The notes under the pieces: model-generated
Seen by the model: only the letters and a program-made list of their open reading frames with translations
Told to the model about the DNA's origin: nothing
Database searches by the model: none
Translations under genes and position numbers: made by a program
Shown here: one piece after another, positions 1 to 6,198 of the stretch
How positions within the stretch are numbered: the first letter of the stretch is position 1
How the letters are laid out: every line of letters begins with the position of its first letter
Assembly (NCBI GenBank): GCA_934754735.1
Contig: CAKVJE010000051.1
Span: 1-13,118 of the forward strand
Direction: 5' to 3'
Origin: an uncultured Candidatus Melainabacteria bacterium
GTDB taxonomy: Bacteria > Cyanobacteriota > Vampirovibrionia > Gastranaerophilales > Gastranaerophilaceae
DNA: 13,118 bases

Positions 1-434
1 CCATCGCTTTCACCATTTGCTTTTAAGTTACAGGATACCTTTTTTATTTGAGAGTGGTGTGGGGCTATAACACTCTTGGGGGTAAATTACTTATTTGCAG
101 AAAACTTTTTTAATTTACCATTCCTTTCTCTGTTTTAAAAACAGCTTTGAAAAAATATTTATTCTTTCTACTATTATTATAACATACACTTAATATATTC
201 TCAAGAGGGTTGCAAACAAATAATAGTAATACTTTTGGGTGAATTTTAAAAGAGTACAAAATACACTTAATCAATATGTGTGAACTTTTTATTACTATGT
301 ACGCCTATCTTTGAAGTTTTTGTTTTATTTACTGTTCGTAAAAATTTTGATTTACGAGCGATTGTTGAATATATTTATAATACCCTCTCCATAGGAGAGA
401 GAATAACCACAACTTGTTAATTTATTAAAAATAT
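1..434. other. Left-edge region without a recognisable gene
   Basis: No convincing gene is visible. Positions 87-434 are very AT-rich with stops in all frames. Positions 1-86 are visibly richer in GC. The minus strand there has an open frame of about 28 codons running off the left edge, but no ATG, GTG or TTG start follows its upstream stop. A separate ATG lies at 16-14 on the minus strand without a Shine-Dalgarno. Inverted repeats lie at 130-144 (CTGTTTT/AAAACAG), 336-357 (TCGTAAA/TTTACGA) and 385-399. An 11-nt direct repeat, ATACACTTAAT, occurs at 184-194 and 261-271. I cannot assign a function to any of these. Confidence 0.5.
385..399 (-). terminator. Possible weak terminator hairpin after the CorC-like gene
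   Basis: CTCTCC and GGAGAG pair around a 3-nt loop, 36 nt past the stop codon of the minus-strand gene at 435. On that strand the stem is followed by an AT-rich stretch but no clear U-run. It could be a weak terminator or a 3' processing hairpin, and chance is possible for a 6-bp stem. Confidence 0.25.
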
Positions 435-1778
435 TTAAGCTTCTTCTGATTCTTCCGCTTCGGAAATAGGTTCTTTATAAATTTGAAGCTTTGTAATTCT
501 TGCCCCGTCAACCTCTTTTACGGTAAATGTTAATCCGTTAAATGAAACCGTATCATCAACTACAGCTATTCTGCCTAAAAGTTTTACAACCAAACCGGCA
601 ATTGTATCAACATCATCTTCTTCAAATAACGATTCCTTTAAATCAAAAAATTTAACCAATTCATCAATTCTCATCATTGCATTTGCAATATAAGTATTTT
701 CAGCAATTTCTTTAATATCAGCTTCGGCTTCTTCGTCAAACTCATCTTGAACTTCACCGATAATTTCTTCCAAAACATCTTCCAATGTAATAAGCCCTGA
801 TGTTCCACCAAATTCATCAATAACAACTGCAATTTGACAATGAAGTTTTTGGAATTCAATAATCAAATTATCCAAAGTCATTGTTTCAGGAACAAGCATT
901 AGTGGACGTATAAGTTTTTCTACCGAAAACTCCTCTTTTTTCATTGCAAGAGAATATAAATCCTTAACGTGAATAAATCCTAAAATCTTATCAATATTTT
1001 CTTCATAAACCGGATAACGTGTATACTGGTTTTCTAATGCAACTTTATTCAACTCTTCGTAAGTAATATCGTTTGGAATACAAACCATATCAGTTCTCGG
1101 AATCATAACTTGTTTAGCCATCAAATCTGAGAACTTAAACATGTTATGCAACATCTCGGCTTCTGTTTCATTCAAAACACCTTCATTATAGCTCGCATCA
1201 ACCAACATATCTAATTCTTCTGTCGAATGCACTAATGAAGCATCTTCCGAATTAGCATGACAAGCTGATAGAATTTTATTTCCTGATACTTCAAGCAACC
1301 AAACGAAAGGTTTAAAAATTGTAATGAATATATCCATCGGTCTAGAAACCAATAGTGCGATTGTTTCCGGATGTCTTAATGAAATACATTTTGGCAACTG
1401 TTCTCCCAATAACACATGGAAATAAGTTACCAATACGAATGAAATCGGAACTGCTACTACATGTGAAGATAAATGAGCATAAGAACCGGCAAAAAGTCTG
1501 ATAATAGGTTCAATCAATTGAACAATAGTAGATTCTGCAACCCAACCTAGAGCGATACTTGCGATTGTAACACCTAATTGAGCCGCAGCAAGCATTTTAT
1601 TTACATCTTCGACAAGTTTTAATGCTTTTTTTGCATTAGAATTTCCTTCATTGCAAAGCTGTTCTAATCTTGTTTTTCGAACTTTTACCAACGAAAACTC
1701 GGCTGCAACAAAGAAACCATTAACAAATAGTAAAAATAAAATTATAAAAATATTTATAAATATGTCTGTCAGGTCCAT
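435..1778 (-). CDS. CNNM/CBS/CorC-domain membrane protein (hemolysin-like, TlyC/YugS type)
   Basis: An inner-membrane protein of the CNNM/CorC family; characterised members act in Mg2+ or Co2+ efflux, and the old 'hemolysin' name is misleading. The 447 residues match the usual full length. Residues 1-200 form the DUF21/CNNM membrane domain, with hydrophobic segments near 5-28, 64-85, 103-125 and 143-165 and the family signatures GFFVAAEFSLVK (21-32) and AAQLGVTIASIALGW (65-79). Residues 222-345 hold two CBS domains, including MIPRTDM (225-231) and the hallmark DEFGGTSGLITLEDVLEEI (321-339). Residues 355-435 are the C-terminal CorC_HlyC domain, followed by an acidic tail. The ATG start follows GAGAG and lies 35 nt from a good promoter, so the gene can be transcribed independently of flhB, which lies 90 nt upstream on the same strand. 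The transported ion cannot be told from sequence. Confidence 0.93.
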   Translation of the reverse strand: MDLTDIFINIFIILFLLFVNGFFVAAEFSLVKVRKTRLEQLCNEGNSNAKKALKLVEDVNKMLAAAQLGVTIASIALGWVAESTIVQLIEPIIRLFAGSYAHLSSHVVAVPISFVLVTYFHVLLGEQLPKCISLRHPETIALLVSRPMDIFITIFKPFVWLLEVSGNKILSACHANSEDASLVHSTEELDMLVDASYNEGVLNETEAEMLHNMFKFSDLMAKQVMIPRTDMVCIPNDITYEELNKVALENQYTRYPVYEENIDKILGFIHVKDLYSLAMKKEEFSVEKLIRPLMLVPETMTLDNLIIEFQKLHCQIAVVIDEFGGTSGLITLEDVLEEIIGEVQDEFDEEAEADIKEIAENTYIANAMMRIDELVKFFDLKESLFEEDDVDTIAGLVVKLLGRIAVVDDTVSFNGLTFTVKEVDGARITKLQIYKEPISEAEESEEA

Positions 1779-1812
1779 TTACTCTCAAATACCTTTTCAA
1801 GTTATACTTGTA

Positions 1813-1841
1813 ATTGTACACTATACAAGATAATTTTGCAA
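1813..1841 (-). promoter_or_regulatory. Promoter for the CorC-like gene
   Basis: On the minus strand, TTGCAA (1836-1841) and TACAAT (1813-1818) are separated by exactly 17 nt. The predicted start near 1806 leaves a leader of about 28 nt before the ATG at 1778, containing AAAAGG and GAGAG. It lies in the 90-nt gap after flhB, where I see no terminator. Confidence 0.6.
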
Positions 1842-1868
1842 TGCCTACAAAATAGCCAACCTCTAAAA

Positions 1869-2951
1869 TTACTCTTCACCATTCTTTTGTTTGAATACAT
1901 AAGCCAAAATTTCTGCAACTGCTACATACATATCAGACGGTATTACGCCGTCTATTGGGACATTATTATATAAATTTCTTGCAACAGGTCGATTTTCAAC
2001 GATAGGAACATTATTTTCTTTTGCAACTTCTCTAATTTGAAATGCTATATAATCTACACCTTTAGCTACAACAATAGGAGCTGGAGCTTTTGTTTTATCG
2101 TATTTAATCGCTACAGCGTAATGAGTTGGGTTAGTTACTACAACATCGGCTTCAGGAACTGCTGACATCATACGTTGGCGCGCCATTTGCATTTGAATAG
2201 ACTTGATTTTAGCTTTAATCTTAGGATCTCCTTCTGTATCCTTATGCTCATCTTTAATCTCTTGTTTTGTCATCTTGATAGATTTTTCATATTCATAAGT
2301 TTGATACTTTTTATCAAGATAGCCTAAAACCAACATTGCGAGGCACATATTAATAATCATATTTATTAAAACTGATATAATAATATTCAATGCGATTGGA
2401 AATTCTAATCCGACAAGACCAAGCAAATCACCTTTTCTACTATTAATAGCAGAATAACCACAAGCTGCTACAACTACGATTTTAAGAATTGATTTTGCAA
2501 ACTCAACCATTGAACGAGGTTCAAACGGGTTAAACATCCGTTTTGCATTTTGTAGCATTTTTTTAGGAGAAAGATTTTCAAGATTAAATTTAACTTTTTC
2601 AAGCGCAAAAACATGCCCTACGTCAAGCCTAATAATTAGAATTGAAGCAATTAAGAGCAACACAAAAAATGGGAGTACAATTAAAGCTGTATAGTGAAAA
2701 TATGGCAACAAAAGCCCCATTATATTATCAACACTGAAGTTTGTAGGGTTTAGATGTGAAAATGTTTCGCGCATCATATTTTGAATGGTGTCTATCATAT
2801 TTTTTGCAAAAACACCAAGCAAAGCTATGCCTGCAACCATAACAAGTGCGGCATCCATATCTCTGCTTTTAGCAACGTTACCACGTTCCCGCTCTTTCGT
2901 TCGCCGTCGGGTGGTGGCTTCTTCAGTTTTTTCTGCTGCTTCGTTTCCCAT
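1869..2951 (-). CDS. flhB: FlhB, flagellar type III export gate/substrate-switch protein
   Basis: FlhB sits in the flagellar basal body, in the inner membrane with FlhA and FliPQR. Its autocleaved cytoplasmic domain switches export from rod/hook to filament substrates. The 360 residues match the family length. The basic N-terminus (EKTEEATTRRRTKERERGNV, 7-26, then AKSRD) is the classic FlhB opening. Membrane segments lie near 34-50, 83-107, 155-175 and 184-210. The cleavage motif NPTH is at residues 274-277 (cut between N274 and P275), followed by the conserved VAKG (295-298) and ENRPVAR (319-325) segments. No other flagellar or secretion gene is visible nearby, so FlhB and a YscU-type homologue are separated only by similarity, and the flagellar version is favoured. 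The start codon is fixed by the conserved N-terminus. It lacks a Shine-Dalgarno and lies 1 nt from the predicted transcription start. Confidence 0.92.
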   Translation of the reverse strand: MGNEAAEKTEEATTRRRTKERERGNVAKSRDMDAALVMVAGIALLGVFAKNMIDTIQNMMRETFSHLNPTNFSVDNIMGLLLPYFHYTALIVLPFFVLLLIASILIIRLDVGHVFALEKVKFNLENLSPKKMLQNAKRMFNPFEPRSMVEFAKSILKIVVVAACGYSAINSRKGDLLGLVGLEFPIALNIIISVLINMIINMCLAMLVLGYLDKKYQTYEYEKSIKMTKQEIKDEHKDTEGDPKIKAKIKSIQMQMARQRMMSAVPEADVVVTNPTHYAVAIKYDKTKAPAPIVVAKGVDYIAFQIREVAKENNVPIVENRPVARNLYNNVPIDGVIPSDMYVAVAEILAYVFKQKNGEE

Positions 2952-2958
2952 CTATTTT

Positions 2959-2987
2959 ATTTTAGCAGGTAAATAAGGGTTTTGCAA
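2959..2987 (-). promoter_or_regulatory. flhB promoter, predicted to give a leaderless mRNA
   Basis: On the minus strand, TTGCAA (2982-2987), a 17-nt spacer and TAAAAT (2959-2964) put the transcription start at about 2952. That is one base before the flhB ATG (2951-2949). The sequence before the ATG (AAAATAG) has no Shine-Dalgarno, which agrees with a leaderless or near-leaderless transcript. Confidence 0.5.
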
Positions 2988-3003
2988 AATTAAAAAATTT
3001 TCC

Positions 3004-3032
3004 TTGCACCTTAAGTTAGTAGCAATTACAAT
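3004..3032 (+). promoter_or_regulatory. Promoter for the AICAR transformylase-like/dehydrogenase pair
   Basis: TTGCAC (3004-3009), a 17-nt spacer and TACAAT (3027-3032) form a good promoter. A strong Shine-Dalgarno, AAGGAG, follows at 3040-3045, five bases before the ATG at 3051. It is divergent to the flhB promoter; the two -35 boxes are only 16 bp apart, with an AAAATT/AATTTT inverted repeat (2986-3001) between them. Confidence 0.6.
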
Positions 3033-3050
3033 AGAAGAAAAGGAGAGATT

Positions 3051-3938
3051 ATGAAACTTGAAGATATAAAAATTACAATCGGCGAAAACGCTCATCAAAA
3101 AGCTGCAATTGAGCGAAATGAAAAGACTATTGATTACGAAACCAGTAAAAACCTATCTTATACCGATATTGCAACTATTGTACGCGGTTTAAATGTAATT
3201 AGTGAATTCTTTGATGTTAACGCGGTTGTAACTGCATCGGGCGCAGGAATTTGTGCTGTTGCATTAGGAAAATCTTTAGAAGATGCAATGCTAAAAGTTA
3301 TGGATTCAAACCCTGTTGACTTTATGAATGCGATTGTTTTGGTATCTACAGAAGTTGATAGCGAAATCGCTAAAATGCTAAAATCTTCAAACAAAATTGT
3401 TGCACCAAAGTTTACTAAAAATGCTATTGAGATTTTAGAACGTCATGATGTTTGTTATGTAACAATTAATACACCTTTAAAAGATTATAAAAATCATTTA
3501 TCAAATGATATAAAAGTAACTCCTCTCGGTACACTTACGCAAGAACCGAATTTGAGCGAACTTACTAAAGACTCTTTCAAAATTATGTCAAAAGTGAAAC
3601 CGACTGTTGAACAAATCGAAGACGCTGTTTTTGCTTGGAAAATCGCTAAACACGTAAATTCACAAGCAATTGTTGTTGCAAAAGATTTGAAAACAACTGC
3701 AATTTCTCAAGGTTTACACAGCGCATCAGTTGAATTTGCTCTCGACTATTCTTGTGATATGTCAAAAGATGCGATTTTAGCGTCTGATATGCCTGTTACA
3801 ATTCACGACATCAATGTTGCTGCACAAGGTCGAATTGGTTTAGTAATTTTGCCATCTGCTTCGGCGGACGTTATTACAATGGTTGATAAGTACAATATGG
3901 CATTGATTACAACAGGTATTACAAATATTCTTTATTAA
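3051..3938 (+). CDS. Stand-alone AICAR transformylase-like protein lacking catalytic residues
   Basis: The 295 residues resemble the C-terminal AICAR formyltransferase half of PurH, without the N-terminal IMP cyclohydrolase domain. GENAHQKAA (11-19) matches the family's RYGENPHQKAA. LSYTDI (35-40), FAWKIAKHVNSQAIVVAK (194-211), ILASDMP (242-248) and ITTGI (286-290) follow in the expected order. The catalytic KHxNPCG segment is replaced by TASGAGICA around 61-69, so the catalytic Lys-His pair is absent. The Arg before YGENPHQ is Thr, the GIGAGQ loop reads AISQGL (217-222), and the C-terminal TGxRHFRH has become TGITNILY. The frame is intact and the gene has a strong promoter and Shine-Dalgarno, so it looks like a maintained protein rather than a decayed gene. 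It probably does not catalyse AICAR formylation. A binding or regulatory role, or a different reaction, is possible but unproven. It is followed 19 nt later by a dehydrogenase gene. Confidence 0.75.
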   Translation: MKLEDIKITIGENAHQKAAIERNEKTIDYETSKNLSYTDIATIVRGLNVISEFFDVNAVVTASGAGICAVALGKSLEDAMLKVMDSNPVDFMNAIVLVSTEVDSEIAKMLKSSNKIVAPKFTKNAIEILERHDVCYVTINTPLKDYKNHLSNDIKVTPLGTLTQEPNLSELTKDSFKIMSKVKPTVEQIEDAVFAWKIAKHVNSQAIVVAKDLKTTAISQGLHSASVEFALDYSCDMSKDAILASDMPVTIHDINVAAQGRIGLVILPSASADVITMVDKYNMALITTGITNILY

Positions 3939-3957
3939 ATAAGTAGGTATAAAAAAA

Positions 3958-4923
3958 ATGAAAACAGCACAAGTTTTGCAAGACAAAATTGTCATAAAAG
4001 AAATGGAAGATGAAAAATTAAACGGACGCAAAGGCGCTATTGTTCGAGTTCTCGGCTGCGGGCTTTGCGGTTCTGATATTGTTAAATTCAAGCATAAAAT
4101 TGTTCACGATGGCGCTGTTTTAGGGCACGAAATCGTTGCAAAAATTGTTGAAATTAATTCTGATACTAATTTTAAAATCGACGATAAAATAGTTACTTCA
4201 CATCATATTCCTTGCGGAGAATGCAACTACTGCAAGCACGGTAACGTTTCTATGTGTGAACATTTTAAGAAAACAAACATTTTCCCCGGAGGTTTTAGCG
4301 AACTTGTTTTTGTTTCTGAAGAACATTTGAAAAATGTTGCATATTTAGTTCCACAAAATATGTCTGATGAAGAAATTTCCTTTTATGAACCTCTTGGTTG
4401 CTGTGTTAGAGCAATTAAAAGATGTAATTTACAAAAAGGAGATACTGCGCTCGTTGTAGGACTTGGTTCAATAGGTTTGCTTATGGGCGAAGGCTTAAAA
4501 GCAATGGGTTATAAAGTTTACGGATGCGATTTGATTCAGGAAAGAATTGAGTTAGCGCAAAAAATGGGAATTGAAAATTTTGATTTTTCAAACCAAGTCG
4601 ATGCAGTATTCATGACCTCCGGTGCGGATAAAGCTATTGATACTGCATTCAAAGCTGTTAGAATGGGCGGAAAAATTTTGGTATTTTCAAGCACTCCAAA
4701 TAGTAACGGCTATCCTAATAACGAAATTTATTATAAAGAATTAACCGTTATGGGAAGTTATTCACCTTCTCCTGCGGATTTAAAAGATTCTTTTGAACTT
4801 TTAACAACCGGCAAGGTAAATGTTAAAAACTTAACAACAGTTTATCCGCTTGATAGAATTCAACAAGCATTTGACGATACGATTACAAATAAAATATTCA
4901 AAGCGTACATTAAAGTTTCTTAG
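3958..4923 (+). CDS. Zinc-dependent medium-chain alcohol/polyol dehydrogenase
   Basis: A cytoplasmic medium-chain dehydrogenase/reductase of the zinc type, related to sorbitol and threonine dehydrogenases, which oxidises a secondary alcohol with NAD+. The 321 residues are slightly shorter than the usual 340-350. Catalytic zinc ligands are visible: C37 in GCGLCGSD (33-40), H57 and E58 in GHE (56-58), and E144 in YEPLGC. The structural-zinc lobe has C86, C89, C92 and C100. The Rossmann fold carries GLGSIG (168-173), with D191 at the end of the second strand, which favours NAD over NADP. The substrate cannot be read from sequence. Cotranscription with the preceding AICAR transformylase-like gene is likely from the 19-nt gap and the absence of a terminator there. 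The start is preceded by AGTAGG at moderate spacing. Confidence 0.88.
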   Translation: MKTAQVLQDKIVIKEMEDEKLNGRKGAIVRVLGCGLCGSDIVKFKHKIVHDGAVLGHEIVAKIVEINSDTNFKIDDKIVTSHHIPCGECNYCKHGNVSMCEHFKKTNIFPGGFSELVFVSEEHLKNVAYLVPQNMSDEEISFYEPLGCCVRAIKRCNLQKGDTALVVGLGSIGLLMGEGLKAMGYKVYGCDLIQERIELAQKMGIENFDFSNQVDAVFMTSGADKAIDTAFKAVRMGGKILVFSSTPNSNGYPNNEIYYKELTVMGSYSPSPADLKDSFELLTTGKVNVKNLTTVYPLDRIQQAFDDTITNKIFKAYIKVS

Positions 4924-4925
4924 TT

Positions 4926-4946
4926 TTTTGATATTACATATCAAAA
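4926..4946. repeat. Inverted repeat between two convergent genes
   Basis: TTTTGATA (4926-4933) and TATCAAAA (4939-4946) pair around a 5-nt loop. The repeat lies at the meeting point of the two convergent genes and overlaps the stop codon of the minus-strand one. It is AT-rich and lacks a distinct U-run outside the stem. It could act as a weak bidirectional terminator. Confidence 0.35.
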
Positions 4947-6079
4947 GGCGAGTCTTCTTTGTAATAATTTTTCTTGCCTTGTTTTATTTTTGCGTTGCGT
5001 TTTTTTACATCTTTTGAAACATTTTTGTACGCGTTGTCTAATGAAATTTTGGCAATTGGTTTGTTTGTTGCTCTATCGTTGACTATTAACCAATAAGACT
5101 GTTTGACATTATGTACGGCGAACGAAATTCTACCCGCATATCTATCACCAGGTTTTAGTTGAGAAAATAACAATTTTGTATCACCAAAAATCGACGGGTT
5201 AAATACTGTGTTGTAATCATTCACAAGCGCCAAATCCATGCCGGAAAATGCTTTTTTAGACATGTTGGAAATTGAAAGAGAAAGCGTAATAGTGTTAACT
5301 TCACCGAACGGATCTTTTTCATATAGAATGTTTGCAATTCTAATATCAAGCCCCGGATAGTTAACTTCTTGTTTTTGCAAAGCTTCTTCTTTGTATACAG
5401 GCAATTCTACGTTTGATAAAATTCGAACTTTTATTTCATCCCCAGGGGCAATAAGTACGTTTTTACCTTTTCTATACAAAGACATGCCAAGACCGATTGT
5501 TCCGCCTAACGCTGCCCCGCCTGCAACCGTATAACCTTGAGAAGCAATAGCAGCTTCTAAACCTAATGCTTGTAGTGCAAAAATGCCTCCGGCAACACCG
5601 CCAACAGCTGTATATCCGACATCTGTTGCTACAATTTTTGTTGCAGCTTTCAAAGGATGCAATTTTGTAGACATTTTGCCTTCGATTGGAATTTCGCGTC
5701 CGTCAGGAGTAACAAGATAATCAAAACTCAAACTTAAATGCCCGTCGCGCCCAAGTCTTTTTGCTTCGCTGGTTTGAGTAATTGAACCGTGCGCAACTGT
5801 ACCTTTTGGAATAATAACTCCTTTATCTCCGATTACATCAGAAGTTACTGTTGCAAAAAACTCATCACCTTCAAGAGAATATGTGCCGTCCAAGACTTGA
5901 GAAACAGTCATTTCTATCACGTCTTTTTTTTCTAAATATTCTGTTTTGCCGGTAAAAAGTTTTTCTTCCGGCGCTGAATATTGGTTGTCATATTCGGCAT
6001 GACCTTGATATGGCATATCTGCAAATACTGCATTTGCCATAAATGTAGCCAAAATTAATCCTGCTAACCTCTTCCTCAT
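4934..6079 (-). CDS. Secreted protein of unknown function with a VirB10/TrbI-like beta domain
   Basis: I do not recognise a named family. Residues 1-20 form a clear signal peptide (MRKR, a hydrophobic core, then AVFA before D21), so the protein is exported. Residues 55-140 look beta-rich: VIIPKGTVAHGSITQTSEA (88-106), then LGRDGHLSLSFDYLVTPDG (109-127). This pattern is reminiscent of the C-terminal beta domain of VirB10/TrbI, an analogy rather than an assignment. Residues 152-203 are glycine-rich and hydrophobic with GG and GxxxG spacing, suggesting a membrane-inserting or oligomerising hairpin. Residues 240-345 look like a second beta-sandwich, and the tail (353-373) is strongly basic. No conjugation genes are nearby. 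The gene is divergent from the HEAT-queC operon. The ATG coincides with the predicted transcription start and lacks a Shine-Dalgarno. Confidence 0.7.
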   Translation of the reverse strand: MRKRLAGLILATFMANAVFADMPYQGHAEYDNQYSAPEEKLFTGKTEYLEKKDVIEMTVSQVLDGTYSLEGDEFFATVTSDVIGDKGVIIPKGTVAHGSITQTSEAKRLGRDGHLSLSFDYLVTPDGREIPIEGKMSTKLHPLKAATKIVATDVGYTAVGGVAGGIFALQALGLEAAIASQGYTVAGGAALGGTIGLGMSLYRKGKNVLIAPGDEIKVRILSNVELPVYKEEALQKQEVNYPGLDIRIANILYEKDPFGEVNTITLSLSISNMSKKAFSGMDLALVNDYNTVFNPSIFGDTKLLFSQLKPGDRYAGRISFAVHNVKQSYWLIVNDRATNKPIAKISLDNAYKNVSKDVKKRNAKIKQGKKNYYKEDSPFDM

Positions 6080-6085
6080 AGCTTT

Positions 6086-6091
6086 ATTATA
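6086..6091 (-). promoter_or_regulatory. -10 box of a predicted leaderless promoter for the secreted protein
   Basis: A perfect TATAAT on the minus strand is followed by AAAGCT and then the ATG at 6079. The seventh base after the hexamer, the usual transcription start, is the A of the ATG. No good -35 is seen (a T-run occupies that position) and there is no Shine-Dalgarno. Confidence 0.45.
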
Positions 6092-6163
6092 CTATCTTTT
6101 TTAAGAAAAAAAAAGTAGTGTTTTTTAAGCTTTCTGCACTTTCAAATAAAAATCCTAGTATTA

Positions 6164-6192
6164 TTGATAAACAAACTTGTTTGTAGTATTTT
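6164..6192 (+). promoter_or_regulatory. Promoter of the HEAT-queC operon with an embedded palindrome
   Basis: TTGATA (6164-6169), a 17-nt spacer and TATTTT (6187-6192) place the transcription start at 6199, exactly at the G of the GTG start codon. No Shine-Dalgarno precedes it. The perfect inverted repeat ACAAAC-TT-GTTTGT (6171-6184) fills most of the spacer and would suit a repressor or other dimeric regulator. The -10 is only moderate; TAGTAT (6184-6189) is an alternative with poor spacing. Confidence 0.4.
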
Positions 6193-6198
6193 ACTCTT

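Noticed and set aside
14..16. ATG (minus strand) opening a frame MVKAM at the left edge
   Set aside because: There is no Shine-Dalgarno and only five codons are visible, so it cannot be called a gene.
1..30. Possible c-di-GMP (GEMM) or cobalamin riboswitch on the minus strand, suggested by GCAAA and GGTGAAA
   Set aside because: The flanking helices cannot be formed from what is visible and the key GACGCAAAGC segment is absent or outside the window.
2781..2976. Two plus-strand open frames of 63 codons opposite the flhB N-terminus
   Set aside because: They are antisense shadows of a well-supported gene, rich in Phe, Ser and Cys, with no start signals.
4934..6079. Conjugation or type IV secretion component
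   Set aside because: The VirB10/TrbI resemblance is limited to a strand pattern. No other conjugation, relaxase or secretion gene is present, so the name is not used beyond analogy.
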